A DNA stretch of 64,000 nt. It comes from Protea cynaroides. Its lineage: Eukaryota > Streptophyta > Magnoliopsida > Proteales > Proteaceae. Shown here piece by piece: positions 35,789-46,149 of this stretch (its first letter is position 1; every line of letters starts with the position of its first letter). The notes under the pieces were generated by a model. The model did not search any database. It saw nothing but the letters and a program-made list of their open reading frames with translations, and was not told where the DNA came from. The stretch lies in assembly GCA_028583415.1 (NCBI GenBank), contig CM053266.1:77697237-77761236 (forward strand). Reading direction: 5' to 3'. The position numbers were made by a program, and so were the translations under genes.

Positions 35789-36262
35789 TCATGGTGCTTC
35801 CTTGGTTAGGTCGACCACTAATACTAGATACCCGACTGCTCCCTTCTCAAGGCACTTCTTAGCCTTTAATGCTGAAAGTATGAGCTTGCGTCTTCGGGGA
35901 AGTTTGGTTCTCGAGAAACTGAATTCTGCCCCTTCTTTGTCTTTGAATGTTAGATTCTTTTCGGCGCATAACAAATTTGCAGAATTCCGAGCTAACCAGT
36001 CCATTCCCTAGATGACATCAAGGTCTGCCATCGTAAGTTGTATCAAGGTTGCATCTAAAGTCTGTTTCCCTATGAGAACTGGACATGGTACATAACCTTT
36101 CTCTAGTTCCACTTCTAACCCCATCGGTGACCGTACAAGTAATTTGTAGTCTAATGTTTTGATGGGTAATTTTGTCTTCTTTCCAAATGACACAGATATA
36201 AATGAATGAGTAGCTCCGGAATCGAAGAGTACTCTGGCGGGTACGCCATTTATAGGTACAAT
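35789..36262 (-). pseudogene. E1 aspartic protease
   Basis: The active-site block LFDSGATHSF is readable near 36225, followed by KLLVRSPMGLEVELEKGYVP and, past a TAG at 36008-36010, GMDWLARNSANLLCAEKNLT. E2 has Leu (TTA) at that stop. The enzyme would cut the gag-pol polyprotein. A TGA before MEDIDVV separates it from RT. Confidence 0.85.
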
Positions 36263-36281
36263 ACCTGTGATTTATCTTTAC

Positions 36282-37574
36282 TTAGTCTACATGCTCATTC
36301 AATGTAATTATAACTTTAAAAGTTTCAGTCATACCTGTGACCACATCGGGTGATCCGGCCGCATCTTCGGACGTAACAGCATATACCCGTCCACGATGGA
36401 ATTGCTTCTTGGGCTTTGGGCACTCTCTTGCCATATGTCCGGGTTGGTTGCGGTTGAAACACTTCGGGGCTTCGGAACTTGCCTTTGGCCGAGGTTGAGC
36501 TGCCAAGTAGTCTTGGTTGCAGCATTAAAATTCCGAGGACGGAAGGGCTTATACGTCCCGTTATTGCCTCCGTTATCACGAATTCCCAGCTGGCCTTTTG
36601 ATGCCTTTGTTTTGAGTGAAATAACTCTCTTTTCGGCTCGATTCAATCACTCGAGCGATCTGGACAGCCAGTTGTAAATCTTCTTCTCTAAGCCCGGAAC
36701 ATTTTCTCTTATGTTTCCTCTTAGTCCCGCGACGAACCTACGGGTTTTGTATCTTCTTCTAGCATACTCGCGGTGCGATGAAAAGCAGTTCTTCGTAGCG
36801 GCCGTTGATATGCGTCTACGGTCATCTGTCCCTATTACAAACTCAGGAACTCTTTCTCCATTGAGTCTCTGAAGCTTCGTGGTAAATATTTCTCGAAGAA
36901 CGCTTCTTTATATATAGCCCATGTCAGTAGGATATGTCTGGTCAATAAGTATGTTTTTGTGGATTTCCACCAATGGTGTGCGTCGCCTTTGAGCATGAAG
37001 GTGGCGCATAATACTTTCTCTTCTTCTGAAATAGTCATCATAAGGAAATTTCTCTCCATCTCGTCTATCCGATTATGCTGGCCACAACGGATCGAGCGGT
37101 TTACCGTTGAATTCCTTAGGTTTCATCTTGAAATCTCTCTACTAGTCGGGAGTGATCCAGTTGGTTTTGGGGGTTTGCCCCAACACATAGTGTGGATCTT
37201 GGTAGTTCCCTTGGGCTGCTTCTGGGACTTGCACTGGAATTGGTGCAGCCGGTTGTTGAGGTGTCTGTTGAGCTGGGTGATTACCCACTGGTGCTGCACT
37301 AGCTTGTCCAGTGTGCATGGTTGCAGCCTGAGTGGCTTGAAACATTATTCCCATGGCAACCTGCATCTGAGCCTGCGCATGTTGCATCTGCTGCAGCTGC
37401 TGTGCCAGATTCATCACCACCGTTGCTAGCTCCGGTGGTGAAGGTGGCAAGTTTTGTAGGGTTTACCGGTTCTGGATTTTCCGGTACATGGTTATTCTCT
37501 TGACTAGTCTCCTCCACGGGTGGTGGTGGTGGGACCTGTGTTTCGGTCCGTCGGGTCACTCTACGTCCAGACAT
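36282..37574 (-). pseudogene. E1 gag
   Basis: Starts MSGRRVTRRTETQVPPPPP at 37574. A Gln-rich stretch (MQHAQAQMQVAMG) follows in a second frame, then the gag core MERNFLMMTISEEEKVLC with GDAHHWWKSTKTYLL, and a nucleocapsid end. The zinc knuckle reads CFNRNQPGHMAREC: the second Cys of the CCHC motif is Arg (codon CGC), whereas E2 keeps CFNCDQIGHYSREC. At least three frame changes break the gene. Gag would form the particle and bind element RNA. Confidence 0.88.
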
Positions 37575-37708
37575 ATTTCCTTCTGAGATGGGTGGTGCCT
37601 GAAAATCATCAAAATCAGTGTGAAATCATTTATACTTCATGTAGGCACGTTAACCGATATAAAATTCAGAATCCCCAATTCATTCTGAAAAAAATACTGT
37701 CTTTTCTA

Positions 37709-37925
37709 TGTAGGGTCAACGGTGAGGGTCGATGGTATGTCCGACCCTTGGTATCCGACCCTGGGAATGACCTATTCTTCCTGAGCCGAGGGTCGGGTCG
37801 AGGTCGATGGGTATCCGACCCTCGGTCCGACCCTTGATTTTCTGTCGATTCCCGAGAGCCGAGGGTCGATTGGAGGGTCGATCCGAGGGTCGATGGTGTC
37901 GATCAAATTGTCCGACCCTCGGACC
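37709..37925. promoter_or_regulatory. E1 GGGTCGA motif array in divergent promoter
   Basis: About a dozen copies of gagggtcgatgg or its complement ccgaccctcgg in both orientations within about 215 bases, between gag (left-pointing) and the antisense gene (right-pointing). The same motif clusters twice in each E1 LTR. Arrays of this density are unlikely by chance and suggest binding sites or short hairpins. Confidence 0.6.
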
Positions 37926-38001
37926 AAAAATCAGATTTTTAAGATCCGATTTTGGGTCATTTCTTACTATTCCTCCTCCGTTTCGACTGCGTCTCTACTC
38001 T

Positions 38002-38412
38002 CTGAGTTGCTACAGTGCCACTCTACTGTTTTTGGTCGGTTTAACTCCGGGTTTCGACGTCCACGTCATCCCTACAAGTATGTCTTCCCGTTTTTACCTG
38101 TTTTTAGGTTTTCTTTTCTAGGTTTTTTTTTTGCCCGTTTAACTCCTATTTTTCAAATTAAACTTTTTCCAACAGTAAAAATTCGATTTTTGTTGGGGGC
38201 TTTTATTATTGGTGTCTCGAGGAACGAAAGCCCTCAAAATTTTCTGAGTTTCATCGGTTGGTCATCGAGAAACTTGAAATTTTCTCTTTTTGCCCTAATT
38301 TGTCGACATTTTCGATTTTTCTTGAATTTCTTCAAATTGGACATCGTCAAAATCAAATTTCAGATTTTTATTCTATTAACTCCTTGTTTCCTTCCTCTTT
38401 CTTATTTTGCAG
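38002..38412 (+). promoter_or_regulatory. E1 antisense gene leader and 5'-UTR intron
   Basis: ctgagttgctacagt at 38002-38016 is identical to 60624-60638 in E2, and in both elements it is 76 bases before a gtatgt donor (38078 here). The acceptor ttttgcag ends at 38412, five bases before ATG 38418. A conserved donor, acceptor and spacing in two diverged elements support a real spliced leader. Confidence 0.65.
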
Positions 38413-38417
38413 ATACT

Positions 38418-39753
38418 ATGGCTCGTACCAAAGTACCCAGGGTGCGTGATCCACTTCGCTTCCGTTCGAATGAAGCCGAGACACAGTATGCTGACTATGC
38501 CCGTAAGAAGGTTGAAGGGGGTCGCATGGTGAACTTGGTTGAGCTAGCCTTGTTCAATGTAGAGGGAGTGTTTGGTGATATGGGGTGGCTCCCTGTCATC
38601 ACATACGACGCGTGCACATGTCCAGACTTGGTACGCCAGGTTCTATTGTAATCTCGGGTGGTGGGGAATTACAACGACGTTGAGCACGGTCGGGGAGTTG
38701 CGCATCACCGGTTATGTCAAGGGGGTGCACATTTTTTTTGATTATCGGCAACCGGCCGATCTGTTGGGCATTCCCTATGATGGCCCTATGGTGTCTTGTC
38801 TTGCCGAGAGAGCCACGGTTTGTTGAGATGGAGATGAGGGCGAGATCGACAACCGATTTGCTCCGTCCGATAGATGGCGGATGAGAGCTTGCTACTTGCG
38901 TCCAGCTCCACGGGTCTTCCGCAAGATTATCCAACATAATCTGATCCCGCAGAGTGGGCACTATGAGAGGGTGTCTCGACTGACCCGGTTCTTGATCTGG
39001 CATATCGCACTCGTCGGCCCGGTCTACGCCTTCCTTACATCATCATGCGGACGATGATTAGTGCCACATTGTCCGGTCATAGGGGTAATCTACCCTATGG
39101 GCGCATGATTACGATTACCTTGACCCGTCACGGGGGTGGATCCGGTAGATGAGAAAATCCGGGAGAAGACCTTCTCGTCGCCTCTAGATTGGGAGGCTAT
39201 CTGTAAGATGGGGCTGCGAGATGCTGAGGTTAGTGATGAGGAGAGGAACGCGATGGTGCGCCCTCACACTCGGGTCGAGATGGCTGATGCTGAGGCTACT
39301 GCTGCTGCTGCTAGAGCTCGTGGGGATCCGGTCGACGATGACGATCGCATGTATATGGACGTCGATGCGATACCACCGCCATCACCCACACATGCGACTG
39401 GAGTTGGTACATCTTCTGCGGCGGCTCCTGCACCTGAGGATGGTCCTTCTCACTCGGCTGATCCTTCACTTCCACCTTCAGCCATGATGGAGATCTTTGC
39501 GGGAGATCGGGGATGCTCAGCGCAGATCTGATTTGAGGATGGATGAGCTGTTGGCTGCTCGGCAGACGCATCGACGCCGCGGATGGGAGAGAAGCTCCTA
39601 GAGGTGCAGCGTGCGACCGATCGGAGGATAGCCGGTCTCATAGCTAGTCTCCAGACGACCCAGACCCAGGTGGCCTGGTTGACTAGGGTCTATGCTGAGG
39701 ACTATGACAGAGATCGTGAGGCCCCGCCTCCTCCTTCGCCTCTAGCTTCCTGA
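38418..39753 (+). pseudogene. E1 antisense ORF, plant-transposon-protein type
   Basis: ATG 38418 opens MARTKVPRVRDPLRFRS, then YARKKVEGGRMVNLVELALF. One extra G near 38640 shifts the frame to FYCNLGWW and ELRITGYVKGVHIFFDYRQP. A later segment has FRKIIQHNLIPQSGHYERVS, then DEKIREKTFSSPLDWEAICK, and the tail ends PPPPSPLAS with TGA at 39751. The body resembles 'putative plant transposon protein' domains (PF20167 type) often found in extra ORFs of plant retroelements. It lies antisense to gag-pol, between 5' LTR and gag. E2 has the homologue at 61129. Function unknown. Confidence 0.8.
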
Positions 39754-40015
39754 GTGTACTTTTATTTTCCTTTTACTACAGAGTAACTGTCCGGGTTGTG
39801 GACTGTACTCTGCTTTAGCGATGTATATACGTTTTGTTTCTCTCACTCATTGTATGTAACTTGTTTTCCCTTTAATAGATACATTATTCTCTTTTTAATT
39901 TGGTTTCAATCATCACTTGTGCTTACAGTGTGTTTGTATTAAAGCTTTTAATTTATCCTATCTCCGTTCACAATGGTCTTGAATGTGTGTCAGTTCGGCG
40001 GACAAGGCCTGAGAC

Positions 40016-40027
40016 GCTCTGATACCA
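40016..40027 (-). other. E1 primer binding site (tRNA-iMet)
   Basis: The minus strand reads TGGTATCAGAGC three bases inside the right LTR, fixing this LTR as the 5' one. Confidence 0.93.
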
Positions 40028-40321
40028 AGTTGCCACACCCCAATTTTGGTCTAACCAGAATGGTGTGATGAACCGCTAACAAACCAACGGTTCAACCAGG
40101 ATCTCTAATAGGTTATCCCTGCGTTATCCAAACTTACACGCATCCACAATCATAATCAGAGTAAATACACAACAGCAGAAAATTTATAATAAAATGAACT
40201 GAGCAACTAAGATGATATCATTAATTTAATAGCAAATTATTCTATTTTCAACTGAGACATAAATATTTAAATACCAAATACATGTCTTTATAAATCCAAT
40301 GAAAGAAACCTATAAAAATAT

Positions 40322-40443
40322 CTAATCAAATACACACGAGTTACACTCGCAAGAGGAGTCGTGTGTATCATCTTCAGCTCCAGCGTCCATTGCTGCTATA
40401 TTCCCGTACGCAGACGCGTTCATATAATTTTCAACTGTGTAAC
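40322..40443 (-). CDS. LTR mini-ORF (E1 5' LTR)
   Basis: Reads YTVENYMNASAYGNIAAMDA, then GAEDDTHDSSCECNSCVFD. The acceptor-like site is gatgtag here. The LTR deletion just upstream removes part of the region conserved in the other LTR. Confidence 0.45.
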
Positions 40444-41845
40444 CTACATCATCACACACAACACGACTCAGTGAGTAGCCAAAACAATGCAACAATACAT
40501 ATGCATGCAAAAAGAAAATCAATTTATATCTTTGGTCCGGTTTAAAGTTTGCAGTATGCTATAGAAAGGTTGAGGTAGCCAAAGGACGCGTTTATTGACT
40601 CAGCCTCTATACACGAGTGTGTGACGTTACCCGAAGATCACGTTTATCGTCAACTCACATGCACCCAATCATGAACAATATATAACAAAGGTTACGTTTA
40701 TTGCTATATAGTTCCATACCAACACGTAAGGCCCTGTTGGCGAGGGCTGCAAACTGGGCTCGCAACTAACCAATCCTAATGCCATACAGTGTATCCAAGG
40801 CCTCACCCCAGCATCCCTCAGAATGTCCATAGAGATAGAGCTAAGGCCCTCCGATAGAGTCAGAGACTACAAGGACCGAGACCACCTCCCCTGATACTCT
40901 ACGACATAATAGTTCTGCTAAAGTAATGGCGATACGACGATGCCAATGCACAAAACTTGAGTTAGAGAGAGCTAAAGTGCTGAGACCCGCCAAAGGTTAA
41001 CGTTTATTGACGTTTTCATCACACCTCCCCTGATACTCGCTCGCATCAAGCACATCAACCACACACATACAAGCACATGCCTATTCCTATCATCATCATC
41101 ATCATCATGTTATAAATAACGAAGTAAATATGCACGAACAAGTAATAGAAATATTGGATGGCATGCTGTACGCACATTACAAACATATTCGCATAGAATC
41201 AAGCATAGCATAGGACTCAAAAATAGAAAACAGTTTATTATTAACCAATTTAGTTTGGAGTTAAGGTTCCTCACCTTAGCTTGCTAAAAGATACTTTTCC
41301 AAGCTTTAAAATCACCTTTATACTGTTATTAAATTGCTAGAAGACCTAACAAAGTCGATAGAATTTAATTAAAATTAATTCAGAATTTAAAAACCATTCT
41401 GTCAACTGAGGGTCGATGCTAGGGTCGATGCTAGGGTCGATGGGTCTATCGACCCACCCTCCATTCTGAACTTCCCGAATGCTGAGGGTCGATGGTCAGA
41501 AACACCTAGGGTCGGATGGTCCATTGACCCACGGTGCGACCCTTGGTGCACTCTGGTCCAATTCCCACTTTTAAATCCATTCTTCGTGTTTGGGGTCCTA
41601 TGGCTTGCTTCCTACATTCATTCAACATTCATTCCATGGACTAGAACTATGTATAATCCATCTAGATGGCTTTCATGCATTCTCCTAGGGTTTTCCATGA
41701 AAACCTAACCATGGATGGATGGTTTGGGTTTCTCCGAGATCGCTCTCTCTCCAATAACTATCCTAAGGTCTGTAGAAACTCATGGAATTAGTATCCTTAC
41801 CTGAGAAGATTTATTTTTCTCTATAACTCTTCTCCTTTTTGCTAG

Positions 41846-42345
41846 NNNNNNNNNNNNNNNNNNNNNNNNNNNNNNNNNNNNNNNNNNNNNNNNNNNNNNN
41901 NNNNNNNNNNNNNNNNNNNNNNNNNNNNNNNNNNNNNNNNNNNNNNNNNNNNNNNNNNNNNNNNNNNNNNNNNNNNNNNNNNNNNNNNNNNNNNNNNNNN
42001 NNNNNNNNNNNNNNNNNNNNNNNNNNNNNNNNNNNNNNNNNNNNNNNNNNNNNNNNNNNNNNNNNNNNNNNNNNNNNNNNNNNNNNNNNNNNNNNNNNNN
42101 NNNNNNNNNNNNNNNNNNNNNNNNNNNNNNNNNNNNNNNNNNNNNNNNNNNNNNNNNNNNNNNNNNNNNNNNNNNNNNNNNNNNNNNNNNNNNNNNNNNN
42201 NNNNNNNNNNNNNNNNNNNNNNNNNNNNNNNNNNNNNNNNNNNNNNNNNNNNNNNNNNNNNNNNNNNNNNNNNNNNNNNNNNNNNNNNNNNNNNNNNNNN
42301 NNNNNNNNNNNNNNNNNNNNNNNNNNNNNNNNNNNNNNNNNNNNN
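41846..42345. other. Assembly gap (500 N)
   Basis: Exactly 500 unknown bases, a placeholder length. By comparison with the 3' LTR the real missing sequence is probably near 150 bp. Confidence 0.98.
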
Positions 42346-42693
42346 ATAATAATTCCATTGAGATTTGGAAAGAATCCCAACCGAAAATTAGGAAATTTCC
42401 TAATTTCGGTTTTGTCGAAATCGAGGGTCGATGGGAGGGTCGATGATCCCGTCGACCCTAGGGTCTTAGTTGTCCGACCCTCCCTTCAAAACCGAGGGTC
42501 TGACTTTCTATTTTGGGAGGTCTGACCCTGCTTCACTTGGGTGTGCGACCCTCCCCTAGAATTAAGTGTTTTTGGGTCGATTTCGTACCTGAGATCTCGA
42601 TCTCCTTCATGCCCTTGGTCCATTTGACTCGACCATGATGGGTAAACCTGGTTTAAGATGGTAAGACTGGGTTAAATTGACACGGGTCTTACA

Positions 42694-43140
42694 GTCTACG
42701 TATCCTAGGGTTTGACCTAGTAATCAGAATCCACGTAGTTCGAACTGGATAATCCTATTTGGGTCAAAATATGGGTAAGTATCCTAGTGGATCTATGGAT
42801 AGTCCGAGTGGATTAAGGTTTGGATAACTCTTTTTGGGTTGAAATATGGATAGATATCCTAGTGGATCTATGGATAGTTTGAGTGGACTAAAGTATGGGT
42901 AAATATCCTAGTGGATCTATGGATAGCCCGAGTGGACTAAGCTGTGGATCCGAATTTGGGATTCTCCCAAATGACCTACGTATCCTAGGGTTTGACCTAG
43001 GAATCAGAATCCACGTAGTTCGGGCTGGATAACCCTGTTCTAGGTTAATGATTGAGAACCTATTCTAGGTTTAGGGTTTAGAACCTATTCTAGGTTTAGG
43101 GTTTGCCGAGGGGCAAATCGTCCTAAATTACCCTTTTCAT
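42694..43140 (+). repeat. Ogre/Tat-like LTR or leader, right part, with tandem repeats
   Basis: cctacgtatcctagggtttg ... ccacgtagttcg occurs at about 42697 and 42983. Between them three copies of atcctagtggatctatggat follow each other at about 60 bp. acctattctaggtttagggt is repeated near 43060. It probably continues the fragment at 29974-30459 across E1. Confidence 0.45.
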
Positions 43141-43472
43141 TCTGAATTCTAATTTTGGAAGGTTTGGCAAAGTATTCTCTTTCTTTAGTAAGATTTTATT
43201 ATTCCCATTATGCCCTTCCCAAGAATGTGGGTGCCTAAATGCATGTCCCCACACCTATATTGTCTTCTAGAAGTGTGCATATATGGCAGTTCAACTAGGG
43301 TGTTGCGTAAAATAAGTTATTGCCAAAAACTAGAATATTCTATCTAAATATGACACATAAAACATTTATGACAAAAATTCACACACAGTAAGATTGTTTA
43401 AAAATATTTCAAATATGACATTTATTGCAAATAAGGCAAGAGCCTACATGACATGATCTAGTATGCTATTTT

Positions 43473-44108
43473 CTACCCTAATTGTTATTTTCTTTCCATT
43501 TAAGGGTTTTCTACCCTAATTGCTTTTTTTCTTTCCATTTTAGGGTTTTCTACCCTAATTGCTGCATTCTTTCCATTTTTAGGGTTTTCTACCCTAATTT
43601 TTATTTTCTTTCCATTTTAGGGTTTTCTACCCTAATTGTTATTTTCTTTCCATTTTAGGGTTTTCTACCCTAATTGCTATTTTCTTTCCATTTTAGGGTT
43701 TTCTATCCTAATTGCTGTATTTTTTTCATTTTTAGGGTTTTCTACCCTAATTGTTATTTTCTTTCCATTATAGGATTTTCTACCCTAATTATTTTCTTTC
43801 CATTTTTTAGGGTTTTCTACCCTAATTGTTATTTTCTTTCCATTTTAGGGTTTTCTACCCTAATTGTTACTTTCTTTCCATTTTAGGGTTTTTTACCCTA
43901 ATTGTTATTTTCTTTCTATTTTTTAGGGTTTTCTACCCTAATTGTTACTTTCTTTCCATTTTAGGGTTTTCTACCCTAATTGTTATTTTCTTTCCATTTT
44001 TTAGGGTTTTCTACCCTAATTGTTATTTTCTTTCCATTTTAGGGTTTTCTACCCTAATTATTATTTTCTTTCCATTTTTTACGATTTTTTACCCTAATTG
44101 TTATTTTT
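43473..44108. repeat. Telobox-rich minisatellite, about 39 bp, about 17 units
   Basis: The unit ttttagggttttctacccta with a ttattttctttcca spacer repeats every 38-40 bp. Most units contain TTAGGGTTT, the complement of the plant telobox AAACCCTAA, followed closely by the inverted core ACCCTAA. Open frames across it are period artefacts. Confidence 0.93.
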
Positions 44109-45130
44109 CAATTTATCTCTTTCCAAGACGAATATGATGAATGAAAACATTCCAACTATAGCAGTGGTAGTAATCCAAACATAGCAAGAAGCATCCAAAC
44201 ATGGCGAGAATCATCTAAATATGACAGTAAGCATGTGGGAGACAAATATGACAATAAACATGTGTAGCATTCCAAAATAGCAAGAATCATGCAAGCATCA
44301 AGATGGTGGACTTATCAACATGGAATCCAATGGTTCAGATTTAATGTCATCACATAATCAGAAATCAATTGATCATCTAATGGATCAAATTTATCAATCA
44401 ATGGCTCAAGATCAAAGGCCATAATTAAATCATGTGAAAATAACTTAACATCAAATGGCCATATACAAATTTGCATTAAAAAGTTTCAAATCAATGGTCA
44501 CAATTAATCACATCAAATTCCCAAGATCGAGATCCGGTTAGATGACCATAATTTAATCATCCAAAATCCATATCAATGGTCCATATTTAATCACCTTAAA
44601 TTTCAAACCAATGGGACCAATTTCATAAAATTCTAAGCATTTTCGGATCAATTTTGATCATATGAAATTCCTATATGTAATTGATCCAATTAATCACATC
44701 AAATTCCCAAGATCAGATCCAGATTAGATGGCCATAATTTAATCATCCAAAATCCATATCAATGGTCCATATTTAATCACCTTAATATCCAAAATCAATG
44801 ACCCAAAAATTTCACTTAAAATTCCAAGATCAAGGGTCCATATTTATTTTACATCAAAATCCCAAGTTCAATGGTTCATAGAAATTTCAGTCATGGCTAA
44901 AATGATGATCAAGTTAATCACATGAAACTTCAAGCATATGATGGACCAATTTCATAAAAACTCCAAGCAAGTGGTCGGACCCATTATCACCACAGATATT
45001 TCATGATCAAAACTATTATCATCATATAAAATTTCATGATCAATTGGCTGAAATTCAAGCACATAAAAATCCATGTAGTGGATCAAATTAAATTCATGCC
45101 GGTGACTAAAATTTAATTAAGATACATACA
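44109..45130. repeat. AT-rich DNA with a 183-bp tandem duplication
   Basis: ttaatcacatcaaattccca starts at about 44507 and again at about 44690, followed by about 100 matching bases. Shorter variants of atcaatggtccatatttaat occur throughout. No gene was seen. Confidence 0.75.
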
Positions 45131-45319
45131 ATGGCTTACATGGGATCAAGGGTTGTGATGGAATCATGGGCAAGACTGGTTTGTGCAAGTGGAACCCGGG
45201 TGATAGGAGAGATGAGGTGTTCGGTTGAGGGTATAGGGGAGCAGGTTTTGGTGATAGTTGAGTGGAAGCAAGGAACATCAATGGAGTTAAAAGTAGGAGG
45301 TTGCGATGCTTACCTCAGG

Positions 45320-46078
45320 TATGACCTCCTTCTTCTTCTTCTTCTTCTTCTTCTTCTTTCTCTCTATTCTCCTTCTCGTTGCTCGATCTGATCTCCTCAG
45401 CTTTCTTTTGCTTCTTCCGATTCTCTCTCTCGATCAGTCCTCCCCTTTCTCCCCCATTTTGTTTTTTTCTCTCTTTCTTTTATTCTCCCACTCCCACTCT
45501 CTCTCTCTTCTCGTTTCTCCCCTCCTCTTCCCTTTTTTTTTTTCTGTTTTTTTATTCTCCCTCACTCACCACTCTCTCTCCCTTTCTCGATTTCCCTTTC
45601 GGTTCCCTCTTTTTTTTGTCTTTTCTTTTTTTTTCTCCCTCGGTTCTCCCCCCTCTCTTCCCCTCTTATTGATTCTCCTCTTTTCTGTTTTTTTTCTTTT
45701 TTTTATTCTCTCTCCCCTTCTCTCGTTCTCTCCCCTTTTTATTATTTTTTCCTTTTTTTATTTTCTCCTCGATTCTCTCTCGATCCTCCTCAATCTTCAC
45801 CGCCCTCTCTCTTTTATTCTCGGATTCCTTCTTTCCTTTTCTTATTTTTTTTCCTTTTTCTAATCTTTCGGCCTCTTTCTCTCAAATCTTCTCGATCTCT
45901 CTCTCTCCCTCTGATTTTTCGGATCTCTTCTTTCTCTTCCCGATCTTCTTCTTTATTCTCTTCCTTTTATTTTTTATTTTTTTTATTCATTTTCTCTCCA
46001 CCACCCTTCTCTCTTTCCCCTTTCGGTCTCTCTCTTCCCTTTCTCAAATCTTCTCAATCTTTCCTTTTTCGTTGAACC

Positions 46079-46080
<2 letters not shown>
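45320..46080. repeat. Polypyrimidine tract, about 750 bp
   Basis: The plus strand is almost entirely C and T, starting with a (CTT)n run. It gives long Ser/Leu/Phe frames that are not genes. A short plus-strand frame from 45131 (MAYMGSRVVMESWAR) runs into it and is unassigned. Confidence 0.9.

Positions 46081-46143
<63 letters not shown>
46081..46143. repeat. TA microsatellite
   Basis: An interrupted (TA)n run of about 60 bases with one tg step, next to the polypyrimidine tract. Confidence 0.95.
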
Positions 46144-46148
<5 letters not shown>

Positions 46149-46149
46149 A

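Larger units (their letters stand above)
30460..42693 (-). mobile_element. Chromovirus E1 (Tekay/Del-like Ty3/gypsy), nearly full length
   Basis: Minus-strand order: 5' LTR (40031-42693), tRNA-iMet primer site, antisense plus-strand gene (38418-39753), gag, protease, RT-RNase H, integrase with chromodomain, polypurine tract, 3' LTR (30460-32776). The chromodomain and the very long LTRs point to the Tekay/Del group. Most of pol is readable; nonsense codons at the protease-RT junctions and frameshifts in gag and integrase show it is dead. The two LTRs are very similar, so insertion is fairly recent. Flanking pentamers (tagat and gtcta) do not match. Confidence 0.92.
40031..42693 (-). repeat. 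E1 5' LTR with assembly gap
   Basis: Near-identical to 30460-32776 where sequence exists. It contains 500 Ns (41846-42345) and a deletion of a few tens of bases next to its mini-ORF (near 40455) that removes the segment with ctaaaaatattcgacg. Confidence 0.92.

Noticed and set aside
36282..37574. Endogenous pararetrovirus origin for E1
   Set aside because: LTRs, tRNA-iMet primer site, integrase and chromodomain identify a Ty3/gypsy chromovirus; no movement or coat protein of pararetrovirus type was seen.
41780..42525. Frames spanning the N gap
   Set aside because: They consist of unknown bases within the E1 LTR.
43674..44137. Phe/Tyr-rich frames
   Set aside because: They are readings of the 39-bp telobox minisatellite.
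45306..45863. 185-codon Ser/Leu/Phe membrane-like protein
   Set aside because: It is a polypyrimidine tract; hydrophobic codons come from C/T bias alone.
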